Part shown: in pieces, positions 31,201-41,534 of the stretch
Position numbering within the stretch: position 1 is the first letter of the stretch
Layout of the letters: each line of letters begins with the position of its first letter
Source: Entomortierella parvispora
Lineage: Eukaryota; Mortierellomycota; Mortierellomycetes; Mortierellales; Mortierellaceae
Direction: 5' to 3'
DNA length: 64,000 bases
Assembly (NCBI GenBank): GCA_963573315.1
Contig: OY752149.1
Coordinates: 1,488,001-1,552,000, forward strand
Program-made: the position numbers and the translations under genes
The notes under the pieces: generated by a model
Database searches by the model: none
Seen by the model: only the letters and a program-made list of their open reading frames with translations
What the model was told of the DNA's origin: nothing

Positions 31201-32337
31201 GATGATCACGACGCTCTCCTTGAAGAGCAATCGACTCTGCTGCAGTCTTGTGCATCTCTGACAACGACATTGCAAGATCGCGAGAACAGTCTCCAAAAGG
31301 CACTTGGAGACCAGGCCGGTTACCTCGCAAAGATTCAGGAGCTCGAGGATATGATTCGACTACTCAAAGCTCAAGTAGAATTCCTGGAGGCTGAGAACAT
31401 CGGTAAAGTTGCCATCGTCAAGGCCCTCCAAGATGAATACGAGTACCAGGAGAAAGTGATCAAAGATTTAATCAAGAATGAAGACGCGGCCAAAGACGTC
31501 ATCCGGCTAGAAGAGGAGCTCCGGATAATGACAGACCATACACGAAAAACAGACGAGTGGATCCGCCAAGTTCAGGAGGACGTGGAGAAATACCGTGCTG
31601 CCTATGTCAAAGCGGACCTTGCAAGAGAGGAGACCCTGTTGGACATGGCCAAGTTGCATGGGGAATTGGAAGAATCGGAACAAGCGCGCCTTCAGGCCGA
31701 GAATCAACTTCAGGTCGAGGTTAGCATTCTGATAAAGAAGCATGAGCTCTCTAGCGAAGAGTTGTCACGGCTCTCAAAGATGACTGCCGACTCTGCACAG
31801 AACCAGGGTTTGAAGCAAAAGGTAAGAGCGACAATCGATCACTAGTTTCGGTCCTAGTACTTGTTGATAACACTCACGCTCGGCATGGAAAAATAGGCCA
31901 AGCAACTGGCGCAATTGAAAGAAGAGGCGATTGCTCTAAAGAAGAAAAATCTCAGTCTGTCCAATACTCGGGACTCTCTTCGACTCAAGTATCTTCAGGT
32001 GGAACGTGAGCTTGAGGCTTACAAGGCCGCGTCGTCCGTGATCACTCCTTCTCCGCGGAGCAATAGACAGTCAAGGGCATCTTCCGTCACTTCCTCAAGC
32101 TCTGTGATCTTGAGTGGCTCATCCTCCTTGACTCTTATCGCCAATTCAAGTCCTGAGTCTTCTCCTATCCCTTGTGCAAGACTTCAGTTACAGGGCTTGG
32201 TGTCTTCCGAGGCCTTCACGCCTGATCAAGCACCTTCACCTTCGAAGATGTCTCCAAAGCCTGCATTGAAAGCGCGTCCAGTTCTACAGTCCAGAGCAGC
32301 ACGTACAGTTCTCGCTAGCCAATCCACAGCCAGATAA
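28247..32337 (+). CDS. RHAMM/HMMR-like coiled-coil protein
   Basis: Six exons: 28247-28279, 28391-28771, 28904-29066, 29234-29271, 29467-31821, 31897-32337; 1136 residues. The N-terminus MFPRSERFVEK-IDITPGPNHYDVKL...RFGFLGKTKRF resembles the start of HMMR (MSFPKAPLKRFND...PSPGAYDV...FQKSQRF), including the PGPxxY element. A Ser-rich linker leads into about 800 residues of nearly unbroken, Gln/Glu-rich coiled coil. Near the end, DEWIRQVQEDVEKYRAAYVK and ALKKKN-type heptads around NQGLKQKAKQLAQLKEE resemble the conserved HMMR C-terminal block (WRLLYEELYNK...HQNLKQKIKHVVKLKDEN). A basic Ser/Pro tail follows. Vertebrate HMMR is a spindle and centrosome microtubule-associated protein. A microtubule role here is inferred; a generic coiled-coil protein is the alternative. 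Confidence 0.7.
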
Positions 32338-32470
32338 AGCACGTTGTTTTCCATTTAGCATCACCAAACCAGCAAAAAGGAAAGCCCCCCCCCTGGTCGG
32401 CGGATAGATCTCTCGGAACCTCTCCATGTCTCTATCCCTCGAGACTTGAGGCACTAAAAGCAAAAAGAAA

Positions 32471-32544
32471 CGCTCCCGGGTGGGCTTGAACCACCAACCT
32501 CCTGATTAACAGTCAGACGCGCTAACCAATTGCGCCACGGAAGC
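32471..32544 (-). tRNA. tRNA-Asn (anticodon GTT)
   Basis: Reading the minus strand from 32544: acceptor stem GCTTCCG pairs with CGGGAGC (one T-G wobble), plus a discriminator base. The D arm contains AATTGGTTA, the anticodon arm TCTGA-CTGTTAA-TCAGG has GTT at the anticodon position, and the T arm GGTGG-TTCAAGC-CCACC is perfect. No intron, and the 3' CCA is not encoded, as expected in a eukaryote. Internal A and B boxes are intact. Confidence 0.95.
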
Positions 32545-32601
32545 CACCAACTCGATATTTTCTTGTGACCTGGTTCACTCTTGTGCCTCAGCAGCTTAAA
32601 T

Positions 32602-32636
32602 CACGTGATAAGCATCGTCGCACGTGATTGCACGTG
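32602..32636. promoter_or_regulatory. Cluster of three CACGTG elements
   Basis: CACGTG at 32602-32607, 32621-32626 and 32631-32636; each matches RTCACGTG on one strand. They lie 57-92 bp upstream of the tRNA-Asn gene on the minus strand and about 310 bp before the CSN5 ATG. Confidence 0.6.
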
Positions 32637-32948
32637 ACCTGGGTGCGCATCGACTTGAAATGGTGACTGCTGTTCGCGTGGAAGCGGGGTTTGGGGGCGT
32701 GGATGGATGGGCAGTGTGCGCTTTTTCAGACCTTTGCCATCGCTGCATTCCTTCATTCGTTTCCTCACTTGTCCATCCGCCTCCTCTCGACCTCGCCACT
32801 GCACCCCAGGAGCAAGCCACTGACTGTTCACTCTATTACTACGCCTCATTTCCTTACTCTGGACCAAGGACTCGCCGTCTCTGGACAATCACCACCCCTC
32901 CCCAAAGCAGGAACCAAGAAAAAAGACACAAGAGAGCTGTTCTTCACC

Positions 32949-34655
32949 ATGGACGCCATCAATGCACGAAAGAACTTTGAGTTCATCAACAGCATCAGGT
33001 CGGTCAACCCCGAGACTGACAAGATTTTCTTTTATGACGAGGCCGAGCAGAAGCGTATCCTGAACGAGTCCCCCGCCCCCTGGAAGAAAGAGTGAGTTGA
33101 CCCCCCCTTTTTCCTATTGTTTGTCGCGTGTCTGTGTCAGTGTCCAAGCTGGCGCAGCAGCCCATATTGAAAATTTGTCATAGGACCATTGCAGGTCTAT
33201 GTTGCTAACAGAAAACATGGCATTTTTGTTCTCCTTCATTTGCGATGGATAGCCCCCACTACTTCACAGATGTCAAGATCTCAGCTGTTGCCTTGATCAA
33301 GATGGTATGAAAAAAAAGTGACGCGTCATACAACCCAAGTATTTTAAACGTGATATTTATCATCCATTCTGTCCTTTCTATAGGTAATGCATGCCCGCTC
33401 AGGAGGAAGCATCGAGGTCATGGGAGTGATGCAAGGAAAGATTCAAGGCAACACTATTATCATCATGGACGCCTTTGCACTCCCTGTTGAGGGAACTGAA
33501 ACCCGTGTCAATGCTCAAGCCGAGGGTTACGAATATATGGTCCAATACATGACAAAAATCAAAGAGGTATGCTTTCAGAGCGAAAAAGTCCAGGCTTATA
33601 TTGACCGAATGTCTTGTTTCTCTTCCACATACTAATTGGTTGTTTTTCTAGGTGGGCCGACTTGAGAACGCCATTGGTTGGTATCATTCTCATCCCGGTT
33701 ATGGATGCTGGCTCTCGGGTATCGACGTCAACACTCAAATGCAGAACCAGCAGTTCCAGGATCCTTGGGTTGCTGTCGTTGTAAGTTAATCGGTCATTTC
33801 GAATTCTGTTCCAACAGAATCACCCTTGTTGACGAGCCTGTTTGAACTGACTTGCGTGCTCTACTTTTTTTTGGGTATAGATTGACCCAAACAGAACCAT
33901 CTCTGCAGGAAAAGTTGAAATCGGTGCTTTCCGCACTTACCCTGAAGTAAGTCGCCAATAGCACATTAGAGAGGCGAATCATGGAGCTCAGTTGTTTCTC
34001 ACCAACAAATTGTATTTCGTTTCTAGGGATACAAAGCACCTGATGAGGGACCTTCAGAATACCAGACAATCCCTCTGAGCAAAATCGAGGATTTCGGAGT
34101 GCACTGCAAACAGTACTATCCCTTGGAAATTTCCCATTTCAAATCAACTTTGGACACACAACTCTTGGATCAGCTTTGGAACAAGTACTGGGTGAACACG
34201 CTGTCCCAATCTCCATTGCTTTCGGTAAGAAGTACCCATTTTCTGTATTGTAATGATTCTCCACTGCTTGTGGATATATATCTTGCCGTCTAATAACTTG
34301 CATTTCAAATCAGAACCGAGAATACGCAGCGAGACAGATGTCGGACCTGGCTGAAAAGTTGCAAATGACCGCTACTGCAGCATCGCGTGTCACCCCAGGA
34401 GGATTTGGTGGACCGATGGGCATGGGGCTTCCATCTTCATCTAGCTCCAAGGATAAAAAGAAGAAGGAGGAAAGCCAACTGAGCAAGATCACACGCGATT
34501 CAAACAAGATCTCGGTCGAGGCTACTCATGGCCTGATTTCCCAGGTATTGAAAAATGTCCTCTTTACAGCCAACCCACATGAGCAACATCAAGAGTCAAG
34601 TGGTGAAGGATCGGCTCTGGGCGTTTCTACCTCGGGATCCAGTGCGACTGCATGA
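32949..34655 (+). CDS. CSN5: COP9 signalosome subunit 5 (JAMM deneddylase)
   Basis: Seven exons: 32949-33091, 33253-33304, 33384-33566, 33652-33780, 33881-33946, 34027-34224, 34314-34655; 370 residues. CSN5 is the catalytic metalloprotease that removes NEDD8/Rub1 from cullins. The MPN+ motif is complete: catalytic Glu in [10 protein letters not shown] and zinc site [14 protein letters not shown] (HxHx7SxxD). Surrounding sequence ([40 protein letters not shown]) is almost identical to animal CSN5 and distinguishes it from proteasomal Rpn11. The C-terminal helices ([23 protein letters not shown]) fit the CSN assembly region, with a Gly/Ser/Lys-rich insert between them and a Ser-rich tail. Convergent with the branching enzyme gene (218 bp between stops). 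Confidence 0.97.
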
Positions 34656-34873
34656 GAGTCCTGATTTTTTTTGTCAAACATGGAGAAAAATGCTTTGTTA
34701 GAGAGAAGGACATACTGTGAAGCAATGGCAATAAAAAGAAGGGTTTTGGAGCGTCTCCTTGGCACACACACTTTCTGTGAAATTCAATCATTTTTGATGA
34801 TACAATAGTTTTTTTAATTCTTTGAAATGCTTTTTTGTGCAATGAATCGAGAAGAAGGGACAAAGGCGATTAT

Positions 34874-37800
34874 TTAGACCTTGACCAGCACCAAGGCAGT
34901 GCGACTAGGGATATAAACCTGAATGTACTGATCGCGACCTGCCCAGCGCTCGGGGGTTGAAAAGTACCGGCTCTCGTTGCTGACGCGAGCGTGACCTCCA
35001 AAGCGTTCCTCATCCGAGTTGAGCAAGATCTTGTACTGACCAGGTTCAGGAACAGCAATACGGTAGTCGGTAAAGGACTTTGTAGGGTTAAAGTTGAAGA
35101 TAAAGACGGCTCCTGCACGATCAAACGACAGGACCTTGTCACCCTCATGCTTCAATGAAACATAAGCCTAAAGAAGGAAAAAAAAAAGTTAAAAAATAGT
35201 TCAAGTTCCTGCCCATTTCGTAAAGCAATAGTGCAATGTAATAATAGAAAGAGGAAACATACCTGAGGGGCAGCAAGCCATCCGACCTGCGATTCCGCAT
35301 GGTTCATGGCGCCATCAAAGTCGCTCAAGAATTTGTATCGGAGCAAATGATCGTCCACAACGTTCCACTGACGACGAGCATAATGGAAGGAGGAGTTGTT
35401 GCCAGCGCGGGGGAAATCAAGCCATTCGGGATGACCAAATTCATTTCCGATAAAGGTCAAGTAGCCCTCGCCTCCGAGACTGTGGGTTACCAAACGGATC
35501 ATCTTGTGCAAGGCCAGACCACGGTCAATGATTGGCGTCAACTCTGTCAAAATACTCATATGTGTGTACATCTCTTTATCCATGAGCCAGAACGCAATTG
35601 TCTTGTCACCGACCAAAGCCTGGTCATGCGACTCACAATAGGCAATCGAAGGTTCCTGAAAAGAAGAAAACGAGTGCTTTGTCAATAAACTGGTCTGGAT
35701 TAAAAGGATCCGTTGTACTGTAAGGCCACCTATTTTCATTTGTTCCTCACCATATATCTCCTGTTGGTCAGAGTAAAGACAATATTACCAATATCCCACT
35801 CATCATCAGACTTTTCCTTTAGAAGCTTGATCCACATATCAGGAATGGCCATCGAAAGACGGTAGTCAAAGCCAATACCTCCATCCGCAACGGGTCTGCA
35901 AAGTGTTGGCATACCAGAGACATCTATGGTTTTTGACCGAGTTAGAAAGACGGGTAGTTAGTTGTAGCGCAAGATTTGGAAACAGCGACAGAAAAAGAGC
36001 AAGTTTTTGTTACCTTCAGCAATTGTAACGCAGTTGGGGTACAATTTGTGCAACATGTCGTTGGCAAGCATGAGATAGACCACAGCTTCCTGATCGACAC
36101 CTCCGCCAAAGTACTCATGGTAGTTGCCAGAGAAGCCAAAGCCGATGCCGTGGTGGACGTACATCATGGAGGTGACGCCATCGAATCGGAAGCCGTCAAA
36201 CTTGTATTCCTCCATGTAGAATCGCAAGTTGCTGAGTAGGAAGCGCATGGTTTCATAGCTTCCGTAGTTGAACAATCTCGAGTCCCAGAGTTCATGGCGA
36301 CCCTTGGCCCCGGCGTGAAAGTACTGGTGGTCGCTTCCATCAAAGTTGTTGAGTCCATCGAGGACGTTCTTGCAGGCGTGCGAGTGGACGACATCAAGGA
36401 GGACGGTGATGCCAAGTCCATGTGCCGTGTCGATCAGCTCCTTGAGCTCCTCAGGGGTACCTTTATGGGGGCAAGAAAGAGAAAAGACAAGATTAAAATT
36501 TCGAGCTCCACTCCTCACAGGTGAGATTCCTCAGGTCTTGAACTCGTCTCATTCCAACGTTTCTTCCTTCTTCCTCCCCGAACCACGTGTCTTGACACCA
36601 CCACTACCACAACCATCCGAACGTAAGGTCGGGTGTGTATTCCTGTTCCATGTGTTAGTTCACTTTTTGGCCTTCTTTCTATCTTACCGTAACGACTGCT
36701 GGCGGCAAAGAAGTTGGTGACCTGATAACCGAACGAAGCGTAGTAGGCGTGCTCCATAATCGCCATCAATTGAATCGTGTTGTACCCCAGCTTCTTGATT
36801 CGAGGCAGCACATTCGCCGTGAACTCTGTGAATTGACCTACACGTCCCTCTGTCGTGGCAATACCAACTACATAGTGATGACAAAAGCTGTTAGATTTCG
36901 TATTTTCGGGGATGTTTGGGCAAAAACAACAAGAAACCAGTCTTCCCTATCGTGTCTTTACCATGAGCTTCATAGACTTTGAGACTGGTAGGCTTAGGAG
37001 GGGCCTTGTTTTTCCATTGGTAGGCCTTGGGTGGGTTCCAAAACACGGCGTCGTACACAGGAGAAACGTTCAAGTCCTGAGTGACTCGAAGGATCCATGC
37101 TGGCAGGCGGTCGATCCTGGTGCCATCAGGTTTGATCATGGTGATCTATATCGTACAAAACCACAACAATGCCGAGGGTCACTGTTAATCCGATCGTCAT
37201 TGATCTGCTGTGCAGGTGCAAAGCCATGCGGTCATTGCCGACTATCTGTTTCTTCTTTTGTCTTCCTCGCACCTTGACTTTAGAGTTGTGCTCGATGGCG
37301 GGAGTGCCGTCAGCTTTGTTGGGCAAAAAGATCTCGTACACTCCGTATTCATCCTTCTTCATGGGGTGACTGGTGGGGTTCCATTGATCTATTGACAAAC
37401 AAAAGCACAAGAAGGAAAAAATGTTCCCAGGGTGCAGGCACAATCAAGGCGATATATAGCAAGAGGAGTGTGGCACATCGTGTGCTTTCTCTTTGGGGGT
37501 AAAAAAAAACCCCCCCACAAAACAAGCAGTACTAGCACAAAAGAAAACACAGCAAGCAGGCAAGCAAGCAAGCAAGCAACAGAAAGAAAGAAAGCAAGCA
37601 AATGGAGACGCGGTCGTTGATACTGAAATCGCCAAATAGGAAGGCCTTGGTGGCATTGGGTGCCCATTCGCGGTACGTGATGCCGGACTTTGAGATCTGG
37701 AAGCCAAAGCGTTCATATCCTCGGGTGAAGACTTCATATCCACCTTCTTTGGCAATGGTTTGCTCCCAGGTCTTGTAGGCCGCGTATCTAGTGCAGATCG

Positions 37801-37967
37801 GGGGAGTACGTACAAGAAATGTTAGGTAAAGATACGACGGATAGCCAGGCTGTCTTTGCCAAGTACCTGTCCTGGAGAGCGGTCTTGTAGGGGGCTAGGT
37901 AGGGATCAAGTTGGATGACACCAGTGCCGTCCTGGACGGCGGGTACGCTGTTCTCTGCAATGGACAT
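34874..37967 (-). CDS. GLC3: 1,4-alpha-glucan (glycogen) branching enzyme
   Basis: Nine exons: 37967-37867, 37787-37624, 37388-37273, 37145-36962, 36867-36688, 36460-36014, 35923-35751, 35655-35263, 35167-34874; 683 residues, close to yeast Glc3. It introduces alpha-1,6 branches into cytosolic glycogen. The N-terminal CBM48 region ([18 protein letters not shown]) is rebuilt across intron 2, whose donor is GTATCA. GH13 catalytic motifs are present: [18 protein letters not shown] (nucleophile Asp), TIAEDVSGMP (acid/base Glu, split by an intron) and [10 protein letters not shown] (transition-state Asp). The tail [18 protein letters not shown] and [18 protein letters not shown] are family-typical. 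Intron 2 contains a (GCAA)n repeat and homopolymer A/C runs. Confidence 0.97.
37552..37603. repeat. (GCAA)n / (GAAA)n microsatellite inside a branching enzyme intron
   Basis: Roughly eight CAAG units, then AGAA units and further CAAG, within intron 2 of the branching enzyme gene; homopolymer A and C runs lie just before it. Confidence 0.9.
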
Positions 37968-38642
37968 TGTGAAATGGGCGTGAGAAGGGTATGTAGTCGC
38001 GGGATGAATGGAGGAAGGAGGAATGAGGAATGAGGGTAGAAAAAGAAATGAATGCAAGAAGTGGCGAGTGAACAAACGGGAGAGAGGGAAAGAAGGCGAG
38101 AGAAAAGGAAGGAGGGAAGGAGGGAAGGAAAAAAAGAAAAAGAAGTAGAAGAAGCAACAAGGAATGACCTTGCCATGAGCGCACACACAGCCCGCCGAGA
38201 GACACACAGACATGCAGACCTCCATTCACACCTCCGACGACTTTTTATCTTTCTTCTTCTTGCTCGGGCTGGCCGATAGAGGGCGGCCGTGCGGGATGAG
38301 AAGAGCGGCCGTGTTTTGTGGGGGAAAGGCGGGTGAGTGAGGATCCCTTTTTTTTTTTTTTTTTGTTTCGTCCCAATCTTTATTCTTATCGTTTGCTTAA
38401 TGGATCTCTGCTCCGCTTTTCTTCTTCTCGGCCTATGTACATCGGTGCATCCGCCGGCTCTGGGCGAATGCCTCCTTCCTCCTTCTCTCACTCGCTGTTT
38501 GTTTCCTTATCTCGTTCGCGTTGCATTTCTTCACATAAAAAAAAAAGGTTTGCTGGTGCCCAAAGCTCTCACGCAAGCACCAAGCGAGCGGCCTTCATCC
38601 TCCGCTCGATATCATATCTGAGATCGTCATATCTCCTGCCGG
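37968..38642. other. Branching enzyme promoter and NBR1 3' region
   Basis: About 675 bp. On the minus strand it is a C/T-rich leader upstream of the branching enzyme ATG; a poly-T run is at about 38348-38364. No supported gene. Confidence 0.55.
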
Positions 38643-41130
38643 TTACTCTTCATCCTCTGTCTCAACCACTACAAAATCGTCATCGTCATCCTCGGCTTCG
38701 TCCTTCGTCTTCTTGACTTCCTGTTCCGGTGCAACAGCAACAGTCGCAGCCTCAGTGGTTTCGATGACCACCTTGTCATTCTCGGACGATACAGTCTCCT
38801 CGGCTGTCTTGGTCTCCTCCACAGCCTTGGATGGGGCCTTTTGCACATCCTCAATCATGATACTAAGTAGACATAGTGAGGCGTCAGAAACAGTCCTTAA
38901 AGCGTGCTAACGGAGCCAATAAAAAAATTAAGCATGTCTAAACGCAGACACTATCAATCAACCAACTTACTCGCACCAGACCCGGTGGCCAAAGCGCTCT
39001 CCATTGGGCGCGACCAGGCGCCAGTATCTGTGAATGAATCAGTTCTGAGGGTTAGTACATACGATCAAGCTACTTGGGAACTGGCTGTTTCTGCAAATGC
39101 CCAACCACGTACGAAATATAACGTCCAGGAACCTTTGGCGCAACAAGATCGAGTGTCAAGCACACGTATCCGCCGACCGCGGGGGAAGTGACTACTAGCT
39201 CAGGAGCCTTGTCCCCCTCGGCAAACATGCGATCACCTCCAACAAATTGCAACACGGTGCCTACAGGCCATTGGCCTGGCCCAGTGTTCTTCACTTCCCA
39301 AACCTTGGAAAACTGTCTACCGGGAGTGAGAATGGAACCATCAAGGACTGTGATATCCTTAACAAATGACGCATTCCATTCCTCTTGAAGCGCACTAGGC
39401 CGGCCAGAAAACATGTATAAACAAGAGTCAGTACTTATGACGGCTAGAATGTACGAAGAGGTGAGCCAACATATCTTCAAAAAAGACTTGTTCTCACCGA
39501 GGGATCGAAGCAGGCGAATCATCGGTAGTAGTTTGTCGTCGGTTAAAGTTAGCTGCAGGGCACATTTGACCAGTCTGCTGGACGTGGTGGCATCTGGTGC
39601 GTCCCCAACCCTTCTCGTACATGTTGGGCAAAATAGCCGCCGCAGGGGCCATCCGCGTGGAAATGGGCTTTCGGATTTTCAAAAAGATATGAGTTGGATC
39701 GTGGATAGGTTCAGGCAGCGCCTCACAGTTGCCGCACAGGTCATAGTCCGCACAGTTTCCGCACTATCATAGGAGACATCAAGTTAGACCCAAGATCATT
39801 CAGCAGAGACAAACGCACATGTTTACCTTGTAGCGAACACCGTAGATGTCTTCGTTGCATCCATCACAAACGACACCATATTGACGGGTATGGTCGACCT
39901 TGACATCGATCTGACCTGGATACGAGATTGGAATAAAGGTATGACCTTTGTGGAGCTCTTTGGAAAGAGGAAGGCATCTCTGGCACAGATCATAATCTGG
40001 GCACTGGAAGCACTTGTGTCGAACACCAACGACGGGGTTCAGGCACATATCACACGAGGCCAAATGAAGAGGACCACCATCTGAGCCAAGCGTGCTCGAG
40101 AATAATGGATTCCTGTGTTTCTCGTCCAACTTCACAGGACGGGTGAAGGGCTTGAAAGTGTGATGCGGGTGACGGATGCCAGCAGCGCGGTGGCAGTCCT
40201 GGCAAAGATCATAGTTCTTGCACTCTTGGCACTTCCAGCGAGTTCCACAGATCGTGTTCAAGCAGACATCGCAATAGACGTTGGTGTGGACGGTCTCTGC
40301 TAATTTCATGAAAGCAGGCAGAGCGCACAGGCAACAAACATCGTCAGCTCTCGGTGTTGCGTAACAGGTCCATAAACGGAAATGTAAAACGAGGCTGCCC
40401 AAATCTGCAAGCAAAAAAAAAAAAAAAAATGGATGGTGCAAGGCTGGCAGAAGGTGGGGGGAGAACAGAAAAAGAGTCTCTGTCCCTTACCTTCAGCATC
40501 GTGGCGGTCAGAGGGAGCGTTTTTAGACTGGCCGTTCAAGGTGGCAGTAGGCGCCAAGGGGGCTTCGTCACAGGACAGCTTCTCGAGAGATTGGGCCACA
40601 TCGAGGACTGTGTCCTTGCTAGCGGCCGTTGCTGAAAGAGAATGGTGTTAGACATCTTTTAACGTTTTCTATAGGAAGCACTTTTTGCGCCTTCCCATAA
40701 GAGTGTTTGGGTTGACTGTGTTACCATTATCAGATGGTTCGACGTCAAGGCGGACAACCATGATCGCAGGGCCAGGTTGGGTCTGGGAGCTGAAATACAC
40801 GATAGCCTGCAGGACGTCGGCATCGGTCTTGATGAACTGGCGGATGCCCTTGTTCTCGTAAGAGATGTTCATCTCTGACTCTTTGAACAATTCGCAAATC
40901 TAGTGTTCACATGCGACTCTTTCTTTGGTGAGCCTTCAGTTAGGCCACCCACAGAGCACAAACGGGAGATATAAAGGAGGAGGGGTTGGATCGGTCAGCT
41001 CACTCACCTTGCGGTGAAGCGCCTCGTAAGACAGCTTGGCGGCATCCTTCTCGAGATTATCCAGGTGGATGTTGGCCAGCGTGAAACGGCGGAACTCCGC
41101 CAAGAAGGTTGCTTTCACGACGCAGAACAT
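38643..41130 (-). CDS. NBR1: NBR1-type selective autophagy receptor (PB1-ZZ-ZZ-ZZ-FW-LIR)
   Basis: Eight exons: 41130-41008, 40899-40725, 40631-40491, 40299-39827, 39763-39498, 39394-39113, 39027-38971, 38862-38643; 578 residues. The first 100 residues (FCVVKATFLAEFRRFTL..., NISYENKGIRQF, TDADVLQAIVYF) look like a PB1 domain. Three ZZ zinc fingers follow: CDVCLNTICGTRWKCQECKN, CDMCLNPVVGVRHKCFQCPD, and CDGCNEDIYGVRYK joined over an intron to CGNCADYDLCGNC. The FW (NBR1 four-Trp) domain runs EEWNASFVKDITVLDGSI, then VWEVKNTGPGQWPVGT, GRYISYWRLVAPNGERFGHR and VWC. The tail has a run of Asp followed by FVVV, a good LC3-interacting (LIR) motif. No UBA domain is seen. It should link ubiquitin-independent or PB1-scaffolded cargo to Atg8. 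The 39498 donor (CG|GTGAGA) is the least certain junction. Confidence 0.9.
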
Positions 41131-41534
41131 TATTGTCTTTCTTTGTGGAGGGAGCAAAAAGGGTTGGTTACGGTGGGTGATATTGTGGGGCGGTTGTTCT
41201 ACAGTAAATAGGAGTGTGTTGTGGCTTCCTAGTCAAAGCGGTCAAAAAAGAAGAAAAAGTTGGTCAAGGTGGGCACGAAGCAAAGGAAGGCGAGCACGTC
41301 TTTTTTCTTTTTTTTTTTTTTTCTCGTCTGCCTTCCCTTTCCTTGGCGAGGTGTGAGAAGAGAGAGGCAAAAAAAATCACATGACATGTCCAACCATCGG
41401 CGTGCACGTGACGGATGGCGATGCAGAATTGCAGACGCACTGATGCACTTCTCACTGATCGCACCACGGCAGTTGCGCTTTGACTTGTCCCTCTTTCCAT
41501 TCACTGTCTCCCACACGCAACTCGGACGCACATC
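41131..41534. promoter_or_regulatory. Divergent promoter NBR1 / PRP22
   Basis: 404 bp between divergent start codons. It contains a poly-T run around 41307-41321, ATCACATG near 41377 and CACGTGAC at 41405-41412, 125 bp before the PRP22 ATG. Confidence 0.6.

Noticed and set aside
37552..37603. Possible CRISPR-like or transposon terminal repeat
   Set aside because: It is a simple GCAA microsatellite inside an intron, with no spacers, inverted repeats or target duplication.
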